A DNA stretch of 60,447 nt from Caballeronia sp. BR00000012568055. GTDB lineage: Bacteria > Pseudomonadota > Gammaproteobacteria > Burkholderiales > Burkholderiaceae. The stretch's first letter is position 1, and every line of letters starts with the position of its first letter. Below are positions 39,673 through 48,833 of this stretch, in pieces. Where the stretch lies: the NCBI RefSeq assembly GCF_029439455.1, contig NZ_JAQFVG010000298.1, positions 1 through 60,447 on the forward strand, in the 5' to 3' direction. A program made the translations under genes and the position numbers. Under the pieces are notes generated by a model. It saw only the letters and a list, made by a program, of their open reading frames with translations, was not told where the DNA came from and made no database searches.

Positions 39673-41208
39673 ATGAAATCGAAGATCCTCACCCGCAGCG
39701 CCGCCGCAGTGGCCGTCGCCGTTGCCGTATCGGCGGGCTACGTGGCCGGTCATAACAATGTGCCTGCGCCGCAGGTCATCGCGCCCGCGCAAGCGGCGAT
39801 GATGCCCGCCGAAGCCGCGGCCAAGACCGGTATCCCCGATTTCTCCGGTCTCGTCGAAACCTACGGTCCGGCCGTGGTGAACATCAGCGCGAAACACGTC
39901 GTCAAGCAGACGGCGCAGCGTCGCGGCGGTGGCAATGGCAACGGCAACGCCAATCAGGTGCCGATGGATCCCGACGATCCTTTCTACCAGTTCTTCAAGC
40001 GCTTCTACGGCAACGTGCCCGGCCTGGGCGGCGGTGGCGGCGATGGCGGCTCCGGCGCGGATCGTCCGAGCGAAGGGCTGGGTTCGGGCTTTATCGTCAG
40101 CAGCGATGGCTACATTCTCACCAACGCGCACGTCGTCGATAACGCCAATGTCGTCACGGTCAAGCTGACGGACAAGCGCGAATATCGCGCGAAGGTGATC
40201 GGCGCGGACAAGCAGTCGGACGTCGCGGTGCTGAAGATCGACGCGAAGGATCTGCCGACCGTGAAGATCGGCGATCCGAACGGCAGCAAGGTCGGCCAGT
40301 GGGTGGTGGCGATCGGCTCGCCTTACGGGTTCGATAACACCGTGACCTCGGGCATCATTAGTGCGAAATCGCGCGCGCTGCCGAACGAGAATTACACGCC
40401 GTTCATCCAGACCGATGTGCCGGTGAATCCGGGTAATTCGGGCGGGCCGCTGTTCAATCTGCAGGGCGAAGTAATCGGCATCAATTCGATGATCTATTCG
40501 CAGACCGGCGGCTTCCAGGGTCTTTCGTTCGCCATCCCGATCAACGAAGCGATCAAGGTGAAGGACGCGATCATCAAAACCGGTCACGTCGATCGCGGCA
40601 GGCTCGGCGTGACGGTGCAGGGCATGAATCAGACGCTGGCGAATTCGTTCGGCATGAAGTCGCCGGCGGGCGCGCTGGTGAGTTCGGTCGAGCCGGGCGG
40701 TCCGGCGGCGAAGGCGGGCTTGCAGCCGGGCGATGTGATCACCGCGCTCAATGGCGCACCGGTCGCGGATTCGACGTCGCTGCCGGCGCAGGTCGCGGGC
40801 TTGGCGCCGGGTACATCGGCGAAGGTGACGGTGTGGCGCGATAAAAGCGCGAAGGATCTGGACGTGACCATCGGCGCATTGAAGGACGCGAAGACCGCGA
40901 GCGCCAATGCCAACGGCGACGATGGCGGCGCGAGCGCGCAGGACGCGCGTCTGGGCGTGGCGGTGCGGCCGTTGACGCCGGAAGAGAAGCAGCAGGGTTC
41001 GGTGTCGCGCGGTCTGCTCGTGCAGCAGAGCAACGGCGCGGCGGCGAACGCGGGCATCCAGCCGGGCGACGTGATTCTCGCGGTCAACGGCCAGCCGGTC
41101 ACTTCACCGCAGCAATTGAAGGCGATGATCTCGAAAGCCGGCGACAGCATCGCGCTGTTGATCCAGCGTGACGATGCGCAGATCTTCGTTCCAGTCGATC
41201 TCGGCTAA
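39673..41208 (+). CDS. Do/DegP/MucD-type periplasmic serine protease
   Basis: A 511-residue HtrA-family protease and chaperone of the periplasm. After a signal peptide (AAVAVAVAVSAGYVAG) comes a Gly-rich linker, then the trypsin-like domain. The triad is His153 (LTNAHVVDNANV), Asp183 (KQSDVAVLKI) and Ser256 (VNPGNSGGPLFN). Two PDZ domains follow, with LGVTVQGMNQTLANSFG and LGVAVRPLTPEEKQQG starting them and each carrying a PGDVI element. CAGGAG precedes the ATG. The tandem box at 39561 suggests control by the QseB/PmrA-like regulator encoded 5 kb upstream. Confidence 0.95.
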   Translation: MKSKILTRSAAAVAVAVAVSAGYVAGHNNVPAPQVIAPAQAAMMPAEAAAKTGIPDFSGLVETYGPAVVNISAKHVVKQTAQRRGGGNGNGNANQVPMDPDDPFYQFFKRFYGNVPGLGGGGGDGGSGADRPSEGLGSGFIVSSDGYILTNAHVVDNANVVTVKLTDKREYRAKVIGADKQSDVAVLKIDAKDLPTVKIGDPNGSKVGQWVVAIGSPYGFDNTVTSGIISAKSRALPNENYTPFIQTDVPVNPGNSGGPLFNLQGEVIGINSMIYSQTGGFQGLSFAIPINEAIKVKDAIIKTGHVDRGRLGVTVQGMNQTLANSFGMKSPAGALVSSVEPGGPAAKAGLQPGDVITALNGAPVADSTSLPAQVAGLAPGTSAKVTVWRDKSAKDLDVTIGALKDAKTASANANGDDGGASAQDARLGVAVRPLTPEEKQQGSVSRGLLVQQSNGAAANAGIQPGDVILAVNGQPVTSPQQLKAMISKAGDSIALLIQRDDAQIFVPVDLG

Positions 41209-41360
41209 CCCGCGCACTTGACGATCCACAAGGCGATGCGGGCACGAAGCATGCTCCAGCGTGCTTCGGTGCCCCATCGCGTGATCTCCACGCATCGGGC
41301 GTAACGTCGCCTTTTACGTAGTACGCGGCGGCATCGGATAAAGGAGAGGAGAAAACGACG

Positions 41361-41837
41361 ATGATGAACAAGACCACGGGAAAGATTGCAGTTGCATTGA
41401 TCACGGCGGCGCTCGCGGGTGGCGCGTGGGCGCAGGCATCGGGCACGACCAGCGGCGGCACCAGCGATACTTCGAGCGCCGGCAACACCAACGGCGGCGG
41501 TCTGCCGCAAATCCAGCAACAAGGCGATGTGTCGTACACGTCGGGCGGCGTGGGACTGGATGAATCGCATGCGCTGCAACGGGAACAGGCGCATTGGCCG
41601 CTTTCATTGCGATTCACGGGACCGACGGCGGATTATCTGTCGAACGTGCATGTGCGGATTACCGGCAGCAAAGGCGAAGTGCTGAACGCCGAATCGATGG
41701 GACCGTACATGCTGGTGAAACTACCGGCGGGCAGCTACACGATCGCCGCAAAATACAAGGATCAGGAAAAGAAGCAAACCGTCGCGGTTTCCGGTCCGGG
41801 CAAGGCGAAAGCGGCCTTCCACTGGAGCATTCAGTAA
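41361..41837 (+). CDS. Small exported protein with a beta-sandwich-like domain
   Basis: A 158-residue protein of unknown function. It has a signal peptide (IAVALITAALAGGAWAQA), then a Ser/Thr/Gly/Asn-rich linker (residues ~27-50) and a compact domain: VSYTSGGVGLDESHALQRE, SNVHVRITGSKGEVLNAES, and PYMLVKLPAGSYTIAAKYKD. The last part resembles the carboxypeptidase-regulatory or PEGA type of small beta domain. GGAGAGGAG lies upstream. It follows the DegP-type gene by 152 bp that contain a hairpin, so it could be co-transcribed. It is probably periplasmic. Confidence 0.85.
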   Translation: MMNKTTGKIAVALITAALAGGAWAQASGTTSGGTSDTSSAGNTNGGGLPQIQQQGDVSYTSGGVGLDESHALQREQAHWPLSLRFTGPTADYLSNVHVRITGSKGEVLNAESMGPYMLVKLPAGSYTIAAKYKDQEKKQTVAVSGPGKAKAAFHWSIQ

Positions 41838-41904
41838 GCGCGCAACAATCGCCTGAGGTCGGCGCAATCACCGCAACCCGACGGGCGAAACTTGTCTCAT
41901 AATT

Positions 41905-41940
41905 AAGCCACGAGCTTGCCGTCGCGCTCGTGGCTTTTTT
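41905..41940 (+). terminator. Rho-independent terminator
   Basis: A perfect 11-bp stem (AAGCCACGAGC / GCTCGTGGCTT) with a 9-nt loop and a T-tract. It ends the unit containing the small exported protein gene. Confidence 0.92.
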
Positions 41941-41998
41941 AGTAAGAGATCGCCTGAAAGCAGACGCAAGTAGGCGCAAGCACGCCGGAGGACACACG

Positions 41999-42376
41999 AT
42001 GACCACGGACCTGAACGACGGCCACGAAGCAGCGCATCGCATCGCGATCAAGCCGAACGGCCGGCGCTGCCGCGTGATCCATCAGGGCGTCACCTATGCC
42101 GATACCCACGCCGCGCTTACGCTCGCCGAAGCAGGCGCGGAAAACGTGCATTATTTCCCGCGCGCCGACGTCAACATGGCGCGTCTCGAACGGTCGATCC
42201 ATACCTCGCATTGCCCGATCAAGGGTCAGGCGACGCACTACCACTTGCTGACGGAAGACGGTCCCGTCGAAAACGCCGCGTGGAGTTACGAATCCCCGAG
42301 CGATGCCGCCGTGCAGATCAAAGGCTATCTGGCTTTTTATCGCGGGCGGGTGGATCGCATCGACGAGACTTCCTAG
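41999..42376 (+). CDS. DUF427 domain protein
   Basis: A 125-residue single-domain protein of the DUF427 family: RIAIKPNGRRCRVIHQGVTY, LTLAEAGAENVHYFPRADV, SIHTSHCPIKGQATHYHLL and AAWSYESPSDAAVQIKGYLAFYRGRVD (key residues Cys and the two His after it). The function is unknown; the fold is a small beta barrel. The start at 41999 has GGAGG 7 bp upstream; the frame is open 23 more codons, which overlap the terminator and are rejected. Confidence 0.92.
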   Translation: MTTDLNDGHEAAHRIAIKPNGRRCRVIHQGVTYADTHAALTLAEAGAENVHYFPRADVNMARLERSIHTSHCPIKGQATHYHLLTEDGPVENAAWSYESPSDAAVQIKGYLAFYRGRVDRIDETS

Positions 42377-42453
42377 GCGAGTTGCCGTACAGACGCATTA
42401 CGCCGATTACGCGATAACGAAATCCATGCGGTTTTTTGGCCCCGGAGGATCGG

Positions 42454-43245
42454 ATGGAAGTCACCGAAGCGTTGCGCGTTCCGCTCGATCCGGAGCATGT
42501 CCAGGCGGCGCTGTCCGATCTCGCCCTGTTGCGCGCGAGTCTGGACAATTGCGAATCGTTCACGCGCACGCCGAACGGTGAATATGCGCTGACGCTGACC
42601 GTGCCGCTCGGCGCGCTCAGGGCGCGTTACGAGATCAAGGCGCACGCGGCGGGCCGCACGCGTCAGGGTTTGAATCCCGTCGAACCCAAAACTTCCACCC
42701 ATTCCGATGACTACGTCTACGCGCGCACACTGAGCTTCAAGGCGCGCAGCGATGGCGTCGGTTCCTTGCGCGGGCAGATCGCAGTGGCGTTGCTGCCGGA
42801 GGACGACGGCGAATCGACCTGCGTCGAATATACGGTGTGGGCGACGGTTGCCGGGCCGCTGGCCGGTTTGCCGTCGCGTCAGATCGAGAACGCGCTGCGC
42901 GAAGGCGCGGACGATTTCTTTGCCGAGTTCTGCGAAGTGGTGCGCGCCAAGCACGGTCTGCCGTCGGTGCGGACGGTCGAGGAGCGGCGGCACTTGTTTT
43001 TGCGGCCGAGCGTGATGTCGTCGGCGTTTTCGCGTCGGTCGGGCGTGAGTGCGCGCGCGTTGCACGGCGGCGTTCATGGCGATGCCTCCGGTGTCTTGCG
43101 GCATCGGATGCCGGGACACGGGCTGTTGCGGCATCGCGATCATTCGCACGAGCATCATCCGCTCGGGCTGCCCGGCTGGGCGTGGGCGACGATGCTCGTG
43201 TGCATCGCGCTGTTCGCGTTCTTTGCGCCGCGCGTCGGTTTATAA
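42454..43245 (+). CDS. CoxG/SRPBCC-like protein with C-terminal membrane anchor
   Basis: A 263-residue protein. Residues 1-145 match the CoxG (carbon monoxide dehydrogenase subunit G) type of SRPBCC domain: EALRVPLDPEHVQAALSDLA, NGEYALTLTVPLGALRARYE, and STCVEYTVWATVAGPLAGLPSRQIENA (pattern only). A His/Arg-rich linker follows (HRMPGHGLLRHRDHSHEHH), then a single membrane helix near the C-terminus (WAWATMLVCIALFAFF). CoxG proteins anchor CO dehydrogenase, but no cox genes are here, so the role is unknown. The ATG at 42454 has GGAGG 5 bp upstream. It is convergent with the tetR gene, 3 bp apart. Confidence 0.85.
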   Translation: MEVTEALRVPLDPEHVQAALSDLALLRASLDNCESFTRTPNGEYALTLTVPLGALRARYEIKAHAAGRTRQGLNPVEPKTSTHSDDYVYARTLSFKARSDGVGSLRGQIAVALLPEDDGESTCVEYTVWATVAGPLAGLPSRQIENALREGADDFFAEFCEVVRAKHGLPSVRTVEERRHLFLRPSVMSSAFSRRSGVSARALHGGVHGDASGVLRHRMPGHGLLRHRDHSHEHHPLGLPGWAWATMLVCIALFAFFAPRVGL

Positions 43246-43248
43246 CGG

Positions 43249-43887
43249 CTAGGCGGGCAGAAGCAGCGCCGGACTGCAGCGCAAGGCATCGAAACACGCA
43301 TCGATCAGCGCTTCCGAATCGCGCTCCGGATCGACGAGATCGGGCAACATCAGCGAGTCGTGCAGGATGCCGCTGAACATCGTGTGGAGCATGACGGTGG
43401 CGCGGCGCGTGTCCAGCGTGGCGGGCAGTTGCTTCTTCTCGACCGCATTGCGCAGCGCCCGCGCGATACGTTCCATGCCATCGCGCATGCTGTTCTGATG
43501 CCGCTCGCGCACCGGGCCCATCTCCTCGACGAATTCGCACTTCATAAACAGAATGTCGAACACGCGGCGGCGCTGCTCGTCGGTGGTGATGTTGTGCATG
43601 CACCAGATGAACAGTTCGCGCAGCCGCGCCAGCGGATCTTCTTCTCGGCCATCGAGCGTCGATTCAACCAGTTCATCGAGCGGCAGCAGACTGCGGTCGA
43701 ACATCGCGTTGAAAAGATCGCTCTTGTTGGTGAAGTGCCAGTAGATCGCGCCGCGCGTCACGCCCGCCGCCTGCGCGATATCCGCCAGCGTGGTGCGCGA
43801 CACGCCTTTCTCGTAAAACACGTGCTCGGCGGCATCCAGCACGCGATTTCTCGTCTCCTGTGCTTCTTCCTTGGTTCGTCTGACCAT
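43249..43887 (-). CDS. TetR/AcrR-family repressor of the adjacent efflux operon
   Basis: A 212-residue TetR-family regulator of the AcrR/TtgR/BpeR branch. It has the N-terminal HTH (MVRRTKEEAQETRNRVLDAA, VSRTTLADIAQAAGVTRGAI, YWHFTNKSDLFNAM) and the TetR_C_2-type ligand domain (ELFIWCMHNITTDEQRRRVF, DILFMKCEFVEEMG). It is transcribed away from the first RND operon, and the 439-bp gap holds an AcrR-type palindrome. It should repress the pump until a ligand is bound. Confidence 0.94.
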   Translation of the reverse strand: MVRRTKEEAQETRNRVLDAAEHVFYEKGVSRTTLADIAQAAGVTRGAIYWHFTNKSDLFNAMFDRSLLPLDELVESTLDGREEDPLARLRELFIWCMHNITTDEQRRRVFDILFMKCEFVEEMGPVRERHQNSMRDGMERIARALRNAVEKKQLPATLDTRRATVMLHTMFSGILHDSLMLPDLVDPERDSEALIDACFDALRCSPALLLPA

Positions 43888-44028
43888 AGTGTGCGGCGTG
43901 ATGCCGCGTGCTCCCGCGTGTCCCGCACCGCAGCAAATTACTTGCGCCGATGTCGGGAATTTGTCTAATTGATTGGATGTTCAAGCAAATTTCGCCTAAC
44001 GCGCTGTAAGATCAGATTGCGCACGTTT

Positions 44029-44058
44029 TTTACATTCATTCGCGAATGTATATACAAT
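44029..44058 (+). promoter_or_regulatory. Promoter with AcrR-type operator for the first RND operon
   Basis: The inverted repeat TACATTC-N6-GAATGTA (44031-44050) contains an inner perfect palindrome ATTCGCGAAT. It resembles the E. coli acrAB operator (TACAT...GAATGTA core). A -35 TTTACA (44029-44034) and -10 TACAAT (44053-44058, 18-bp spacing) flank it, so a bound TetR protein would block polymerase. Confidence 0.78.
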
Positions 44059-44326
44059 ACCACGCACCGATCAGTAAGCCTAGGTTTCAGTGGTGTCGTG
44101 GTCTGTATTGCGCCTGATTTTTGAGATGGCCCGTTCTGGCCGTCCTTGCGCCTGAGGCGACGGTTTCCAGCCGTCGTCCGGATTCACTGTGCCGGCCGCG
44201 CGCCGGTGAAAAGCGCCACTGGTCTCACTGCTTCTGGTCAGCGTCTTACGACGCTCGTGCGCGGCTTCGCCCGGGGAAGGCCGTCGCGCACCCACTTCAC
44301 TCTCAGTCTTAGACAGAGGTCGCTCC
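44059..44326 (+). promoter_or_regulatory. Untranslated leader of the first RND operon with three small hairpins
   Basis: About 260 nt lie between the promoter and the adaptor start, with no credible gene on either strand. Three short perfect stems are visible: CGACGG/CCGTCG (44158-44176), CCGGC/GCCGG (44192-44206) and AGCGTC-TTAC-GACGCT (44240-44255). Whether they matter for regulation cannot be judged from sequence. Confidence 0.4.
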
Positions 44327-45634
44327 ATGCGCGTCGAACGGGTACCACTCCGCTTAATCACCGCCGCGACGGCTGCCGTTTTTCTGGCCGCCTGCGGACA
44401 AAAACAGTCGGCGCCTCCGCCGCAAACGCCTGAAGTCGGCATCGTCACGGTGCAGCCGCAAACCGTGCCGGTCGTATCGGAACTGCCGGGCCGCACCAGT
44501 GCTTTCCTCGTCGCGCAAGTGCGCGCACGGGTGGACGGCATCGTGCTGCGCCGTGAATTCACCGAAGGCGATGACGTCAAGCAAGGCCAACGCCTGTACA
44601 AGATCGATCCGGCGCCGTACATCGCATCGCTGAATACGGCCAAGGCCACGCTCGCGAAGGCGCAGGCCAACGTCGCGACGCAAAACGCGCTGGTCCAGCG
44701 CTACAAGGTGCTGGTCGCAGCCAACGCGGTCAGCAAGCAGGACTACGACAACGCCGTCGCCTCGCAAGGTCAGGCGGTCGCGGACGTCGCGTCCGGCAAG
44801 GCCGCCGTCGATACCGCGCAGATCAATCTCGGCTATACGGATGTCGTCTCGCCGATCTCCGGCCGCACCGGTCTCTCGCAAGTCACGCCGGGCGCGTACG
44901 TGCAGGCGAGCGCGGCGACGCTGCTCACCACCGTGCAGAAACTCGATCCGATCTACGTCGATCTGACGCAATCGAGCGTCGATGGCCTCAAGCTGCGTCG
45001 TCAGATTCAGGAAGGGCGTCTGCAAACCGAAGGCATTCACGCCGCGAAGGTCTCGCTGGTGCTGGAAGACGGCCGCACGTACTCGGAGCAGGGCAAGCTG
45101 CAATTCTCCGATGTCAGCGTCGATCAGAGCACGGGTTCGGTCACCGTTCGCGCGATCTTCCAGAACAAGGATCGCGTGCTGCTGCCGGGCATGTTCGTGC
45201 GCGCGCGCATTCAGGAAGGCACCAACGACCACGCGCTGGTCGTGCCGCAGATCGGCGTGACGCATGACCAGAAGGGTCAGCCGACCGCGCTGGTGGTCGG
45301 CAAGGACGACAAGGTCGAACTGCGTCAGCTCGTGACGAGCGGCACGTACGGCCAGAGCTGGGTGGTCGATTCCGGCCTGAATCCGGGCGATCGCGTGATC
45401 GTGAACGGCGTGGAAAAGGCCAAGCCGGGCATGCAGGTCAAACCCGTCGATGCCAAGTTCCCGTATCCCGTCGCAGGGGCTTCGGGCGCGGCAGCGGCTT
45501 CGGCTCCGCAAGCGGGATCGGCTCCGCAAGGTGCGTCGGCGGCGCCGGCCAATTCGCAAGGCCAGCAGGACTCCGCCAACGGCGCGACCGGCGCATCGGC
45601 TGCGTCTGCCAACGCCGCCTCGGCCGGGAAATAA
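44327..45634 (+). CDS. RND efflux pump periplasmic adaptor (AcrA/MexA/BpeA type)
   Basis: A 435-residue membrane fusion lipoprotein. The signal peptide ends in a lipobox (FLAACGQ, Cys23). The barrel, lipoyl and hairpin parts are recognisable: [54 protein letters not shown], and [18 protein letters not shown]. An unusually long Ala/Gln/Ser-rich tail (about 50 residues from 385) follows the last domain. AGAGG precedes the ATG. It is the first gene of the operon controlled by the TetR protein; the pump gene follows after 15 bp. Confidence 0.94.
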   Translation: MRVERVPLRLITAATAAVFLAACGQKQSAPPPQTPEVGIVTVQPQTVPVVSELPGRTSAFLVAQVRARVDGIVLRREFTEGDDVKQGQRLYKIDPAPYIASLNTAKATLAKAQANVATQNALVQRYKVLVAANAVSKQDYDNAVASQGQAVADVASGKAAVDTAQINLGYTDVVSPISGRTGLSQVTPGAYVQASAATLLTTVQKLDPIYVDLTQSSVDGLKLRRQIQEGRLQTEGIHAAKVSLVLEDGRTYSEQGKLQFSDVSVDQSTGSVTVRAIFQNKDRVLLPGMFVRARIQEGTNDHALVVPQIGVTHDQKGQPTALVVGKDDKVELRQLVTSGTYGQSWVVDSGLNPGDRVIVNGVEKAKPGMQVKPVDAKFPYPVAGASGAAAASAPQAGSAPQGASAAPANSQGQQDSANGATGASAASANAASAGK

Positions 45635-45649
45635 AAGGGAGCCTGTCAC

Positions 45650-48600
45650 ATGGCAAAGTTTTTTATCGATCGCCCGATTTTTGCGTGGGTGATCGCGATC
45701 ATTCTGATGCTGGCGGGCATGGCGTCGATCTTCACGCTGCCGGTTGCGCAGTATCCGACGATCGCGCCGCCGGCCATTCAGATCAGTGCGACGTATCCGG
45801 GCGCATCGGCGAGCACGGTTGAAAACACCGTGACGCAGGTGATCGAGCAGCAGATGACCGGTCTCGATCACTTGCTGTATCTGTCGTCCACCTCCGATGA
45901 CTCGGGCACGGCCACCGTCACGCTGACGTTCGCGGCGGGCACGAATCCGGACATCGCGCAGGTTCAGGTGCAGAACAAGCTGCAACTGGCGACGCCGTTG
46001 TTGCCGCAGGTCGTGCAGCAGTTGGGCACCAAGGTCACGAAGTCGAGTTCGAGCTTCTTGCTGGTGCTCGCGTTCGTGTCCGAAGACGGCAGCATGAGCA
46101 AGTACGATTTGGCGAACTACGTGGCGTCGAACGTGGCGGACCCGTTGTCGCGTCTGGATGGCGTCGGCACGACCACGCTGTTCGGCTCGCAATACGCCAT
46201 GCGTATCTGGCTCGATGCCACCAAGCTGACCAACTTCTCGCTCACGCCTGTGGACGTGAAGAACGCCATCACCAATCAGAACGTGCAGGTGGCGGCGGGT
46301 TCGCTCGGCGGCACACCGGCGGTTCCCGGTCAGATGTTGCAGGCGACCATCACGGAAGCGACGCTTTTGCAGACGCCCGAGCAGTTCGGCAACATTCTGC
46401 TGAAGGTGAATCAGGATGGCTCGCAGGTGCGTCTGAAGGATGTCTCGCACATCGAACTGGGCGGCGAAAACTATAACTTCGACACCAAGTACAACGGTCA
46501 GCCGACCGCGGGCTTCGGTATTCAGTTGGCCACCGGCGCGAACGCGCTCGCGACCGCGAAGGCCGTGCGCGAGAAGGTCGATCAGTTGTCGAAGTACTTC
46601 CCGCACGGTCTGGTGGTGAAGTATCCGTACGACACCACGCCGTTCGTGCGCCTGTCGATCGAGGAAGTGGTCAAGACGCTGATCGAAGGTATCGTGCTGG
46701 TGTTCCTGGTGATGTATCTGTTCCTGCAGAATTTGCGGGCGACGATCATCCCGACCATCGCGGTGCCGGTGGTGTTGCTGGGCACGTTCGCGATCATGTC
46801 GGCGGTGGGCTTCTCCATCAACGTGTTATCGATGTTCGGTCTCGTGCTGGCAATCGGTCTGCTCGTCGATGATGCGATCGTGGTGGTGGAAAACGTCGAA
46901 CGGGTGATGAGCGAGGAGCATTTATCGCCACGCGAAGCCACCCGAAAAGCGATGGGCCAGATTACCGGCGCGTTGATCGGCGTGGCGCTGGTGTTGTCGG
47001 CGGTGTTCGTGCCGGTGGCGTTCTCGGGCGGTTCGGTCGGCGCGATTTACCGGCAGTTCTCCTTGACGATTGTCGCGGCGATGGTGCTGTCCGTGATGGT
47101 CGCGTTGATTCTCACGCCCGCACTGTGCGCGACGATTCTCAAGCCGCACAAGGAAGGCCACACCGAAGCGAAGACCGGCTTCTTCGGCTGGTTCAATCGC
47201 AACTTCAACAAGAGCCAGGACAAGTACCACAAGGGCGTTCAGCACGTGATCCGGCGTTCGGGCCGCTGGCTGATCATCTATCTGGTGGTGATCGTCGCGG
47301 TGGGCATGCTGTTCCTGCGTCTGCCGAAGTCGTTCCTGCCGGACGAAGATCAGGGCACGATGTTCGTGCTGGTGCAGGCGCCGTCCGGTTCCACGCAGGA
47401 ATACACCGCGCACGTGCTGAAGGATGTGCAGGAGTACCTTCTGCAAGACGAAAAGGCGATCGTCGAGTCGGTGTTCACGGTGAACGGCTTCTCGTTCGCG
47501 GGTCGCGGCCAGAACTCGGGTCTCGTGTTCGTGCGGATGAAGGACTACGCGCAACGTCAGTCGAGCAACGAGAAGGTGCAGGCGCTGGTCGGCCGGATGT
47601 TCATGCACTTCGCGCCGTACAAAGACGCGATGATCTTCCCGGTCAATCCGCCTTCCATTCCGGAACTCGGCACGGCGGCGGGCTTCGACTTCGAACTTCA
47701 GGATCGCGGCGGCCTCGGCCACGCCAAGCTGATGGAAGCGCGCAACATGCTGCTCGGCATGGCGGCGAAGGACCCGACGCTGGCGCAGGTGCGTCCGAAC
47801 GGCCTGAACGATACCCCGCAGTTCAAGGTGAATATCGACCGTGAGAAGGCGAGTTCACTGGGCGTCGCGATTGCGGATATCGACCAGACATTCTCGATCG
47901 CATGGGCGTCGGCGTATGTGAACAACTTCCTCGACGTCGATAACCGGATCAAGAAGGTCTACGTGCAGGGCGACGGTCCGTTCCGCATGACGCCGGAAGA
48001 TATGGACAAGTGGTACGTGCGGAACACGGCCGGAACCATGGTGCCGTTCTCCGCGTTCTCGACGGGCCAGTGGATCTACGGTTCGCCGAAGCTCGAACGC
48101 TACAACGGTATTTCGGCGGTGGAAATCCAGGGCGCGGCGGCGGCAGGCAAATCGACGGGTCAGGCCATGACGGCGATCGAAGCCATCGCAGCGAAGCTGC
48201 CGGCGGGGATCGGTTACGAATGGACGGGGTTGTCGTATCAGGAACGTCAGTCGGGTTCGCAGGCGCCGATTCTGTACGGCATCTCGATCCTCGTCGTGTT
48301 CCTGTGTCTGGCCGCACTGTACGAAAGCTGGTCGATTCCGTTCTCGGTCATCATGGTGGTGCCGCTCGGTGTGTTGGGCGCGTTGCTGGCGGCGACCTTG
48401 CGCGGACTGGAAAACGACGTGTTCTTCCAGGTCGGCTTGTTGACTACCGTGGGTCTGTCGGCGAAGAACGCGATTCTGATCGTGGAATTCGCGCGTGAAC
48501 TGCGCATGCAGGGCATGTCGACGGTGGAAGCGGCGATGGAAGCGGCGCGCCTGCGGTTGCGCCCGATTCTGATGACCTCGCTCGCCTTCATTCTCGGCGT

Positions 48601-48832
48601 GATGCCGCTCGCGATCAGTAACGGCGCGGGTTCGGCGAGTCAGCACGCGATTGGCACGGGCGTGATCGGCGGCATGCTGACGGCGACCTTCCTGGCGATT
48701 TTCATGATCCCGATGTTCTTCGTCGTGATCTCGAAATTCAGCAAGAGCAAGGATGTGCCGGCACCGGGTTCGGACGGCGATATCGAAGGTCCGCACGGCG
48801 GTTCGCCCGCCACGGGCAAGGAAGGACACTGA
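45650..48832 (+). CDS. RND efflux transporter, HAE1 (AcrB/MexB/BpeB) family
   Basis: A 1060-residue inner-membrane proton/drug antiporter. It begins [20 protein letters not shown]. The proton-relay residues Asp407 and Asp408 ([14 protein letters not shown]) and Lys939 ([13 protein letters not shown]) are present. The porter-domain segments [34 protein letters not shown] and [15 protein letters not shown] are those of multidrug pumps. The first half also carries the conserved FLPDEDQG. The length is normal. It works with the adaptor before it and the channel 1 bp after it. It is very similar to the second pump at 52027. Confidence 0.97.
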   Translation: MAKFFIDRPIFAWVIAIILMLAGMASIFTLPVAQYPTIAPPAIQISATYPGASASTVENTVTQVIEQQMTGLDHLLYLSSTSDDSGTATVTLTFAAGTNPDIAQVQVQNKLQLATPLLPQVVQQLGTKVTKSSSSFLLVLAFVSEDGSMSKYDLANYVASNVADPLSRLDGVGTTTLFGSQYAMRIWLDATKLTNFSLTPVDVKNAITNQNVQVAAGSLGGTPAVPGQMLQATITEATLLQTPEQFGNILLKVNQDGSQVRLKDVSHIELGGENYNFDTKYNGQPTAGFGIQLATGANALATAKAVREKVDQLSKYFPHGLVVKYPYDTTPFVRLSIEEVVKTLIEGIVLVFLVMYLFLQNLRATIIPTIAVPVVLLGTFAIMSAVGFSINVLSMFGLVLAIGLLVDDAIVVVENVERVMSEEHLSPREATRKAMGQITGALIGVALVLSAVFVPVAFSGGSVGAIYRQFSLTIVAAMVLSVMVALILTPALCATILKPHKEGHTEAKTGFFGWFNRNFNKSQDKYHKGVQHVIRRSGRWLIIYLVVIVAVGMLFLRLPKSFLPDEDQGTMFVLVQAPSGSTQEYTAHVLKDVQEYLLQDEKAIVESVFTVNGFSFAGRGQNSGLVFVRMKDYAQRQSSNEKVQALVGRMFMHFAPYKDAMIFPVNPPSIPELGTAAGFDFELQDRGGLGHAKLMEARNMLLGMAAKDPTLAQVRPNGLNDTPQFKVNIDREKASSLGVAIADIDQTFSIAWASAYVNNFLDVDNRIKKVYVQGDGPFRMTPEDMDKWYVRNTAGTMVPFSAFSTGQWIYGSPKLERYNGISAVEIQGAAAAGKSTGQAMTAIEAIAAKLPAGIGYEWTGLSYQERQSGSQAPILYGISILVVFLCLAALYESWSIPFSVIMVVPLGVLGALLAATLRGLENDVFFQVGLLTTVGLSAKNAILIVEFARELRMQGMSTVEAAMEAARLRLRPILMTSLAFILGVMPLAISNGAGSASQHAIGTGVIGGMLTATFLAIFMIPMFFVVISKFSKSKDVPAPGSDGDIEGPHGGSPATGKEGH

Positions 48833-48833
48833 G

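Noticed and set aside
42454..43245. Role in carbon monoxide oxidation for the CoxG-like gene
   Set aside because: No CO dehydrogenase genes are in the window. The fold alone (SRPBCC) does not support the function.
44080..44670. 196-codon minus-strand frame over the first pump leader
   Set aside because: Most of it mirrors the adaptor coding strand. A parallel antisense frame exists opposite the second adaptor for the same reason.
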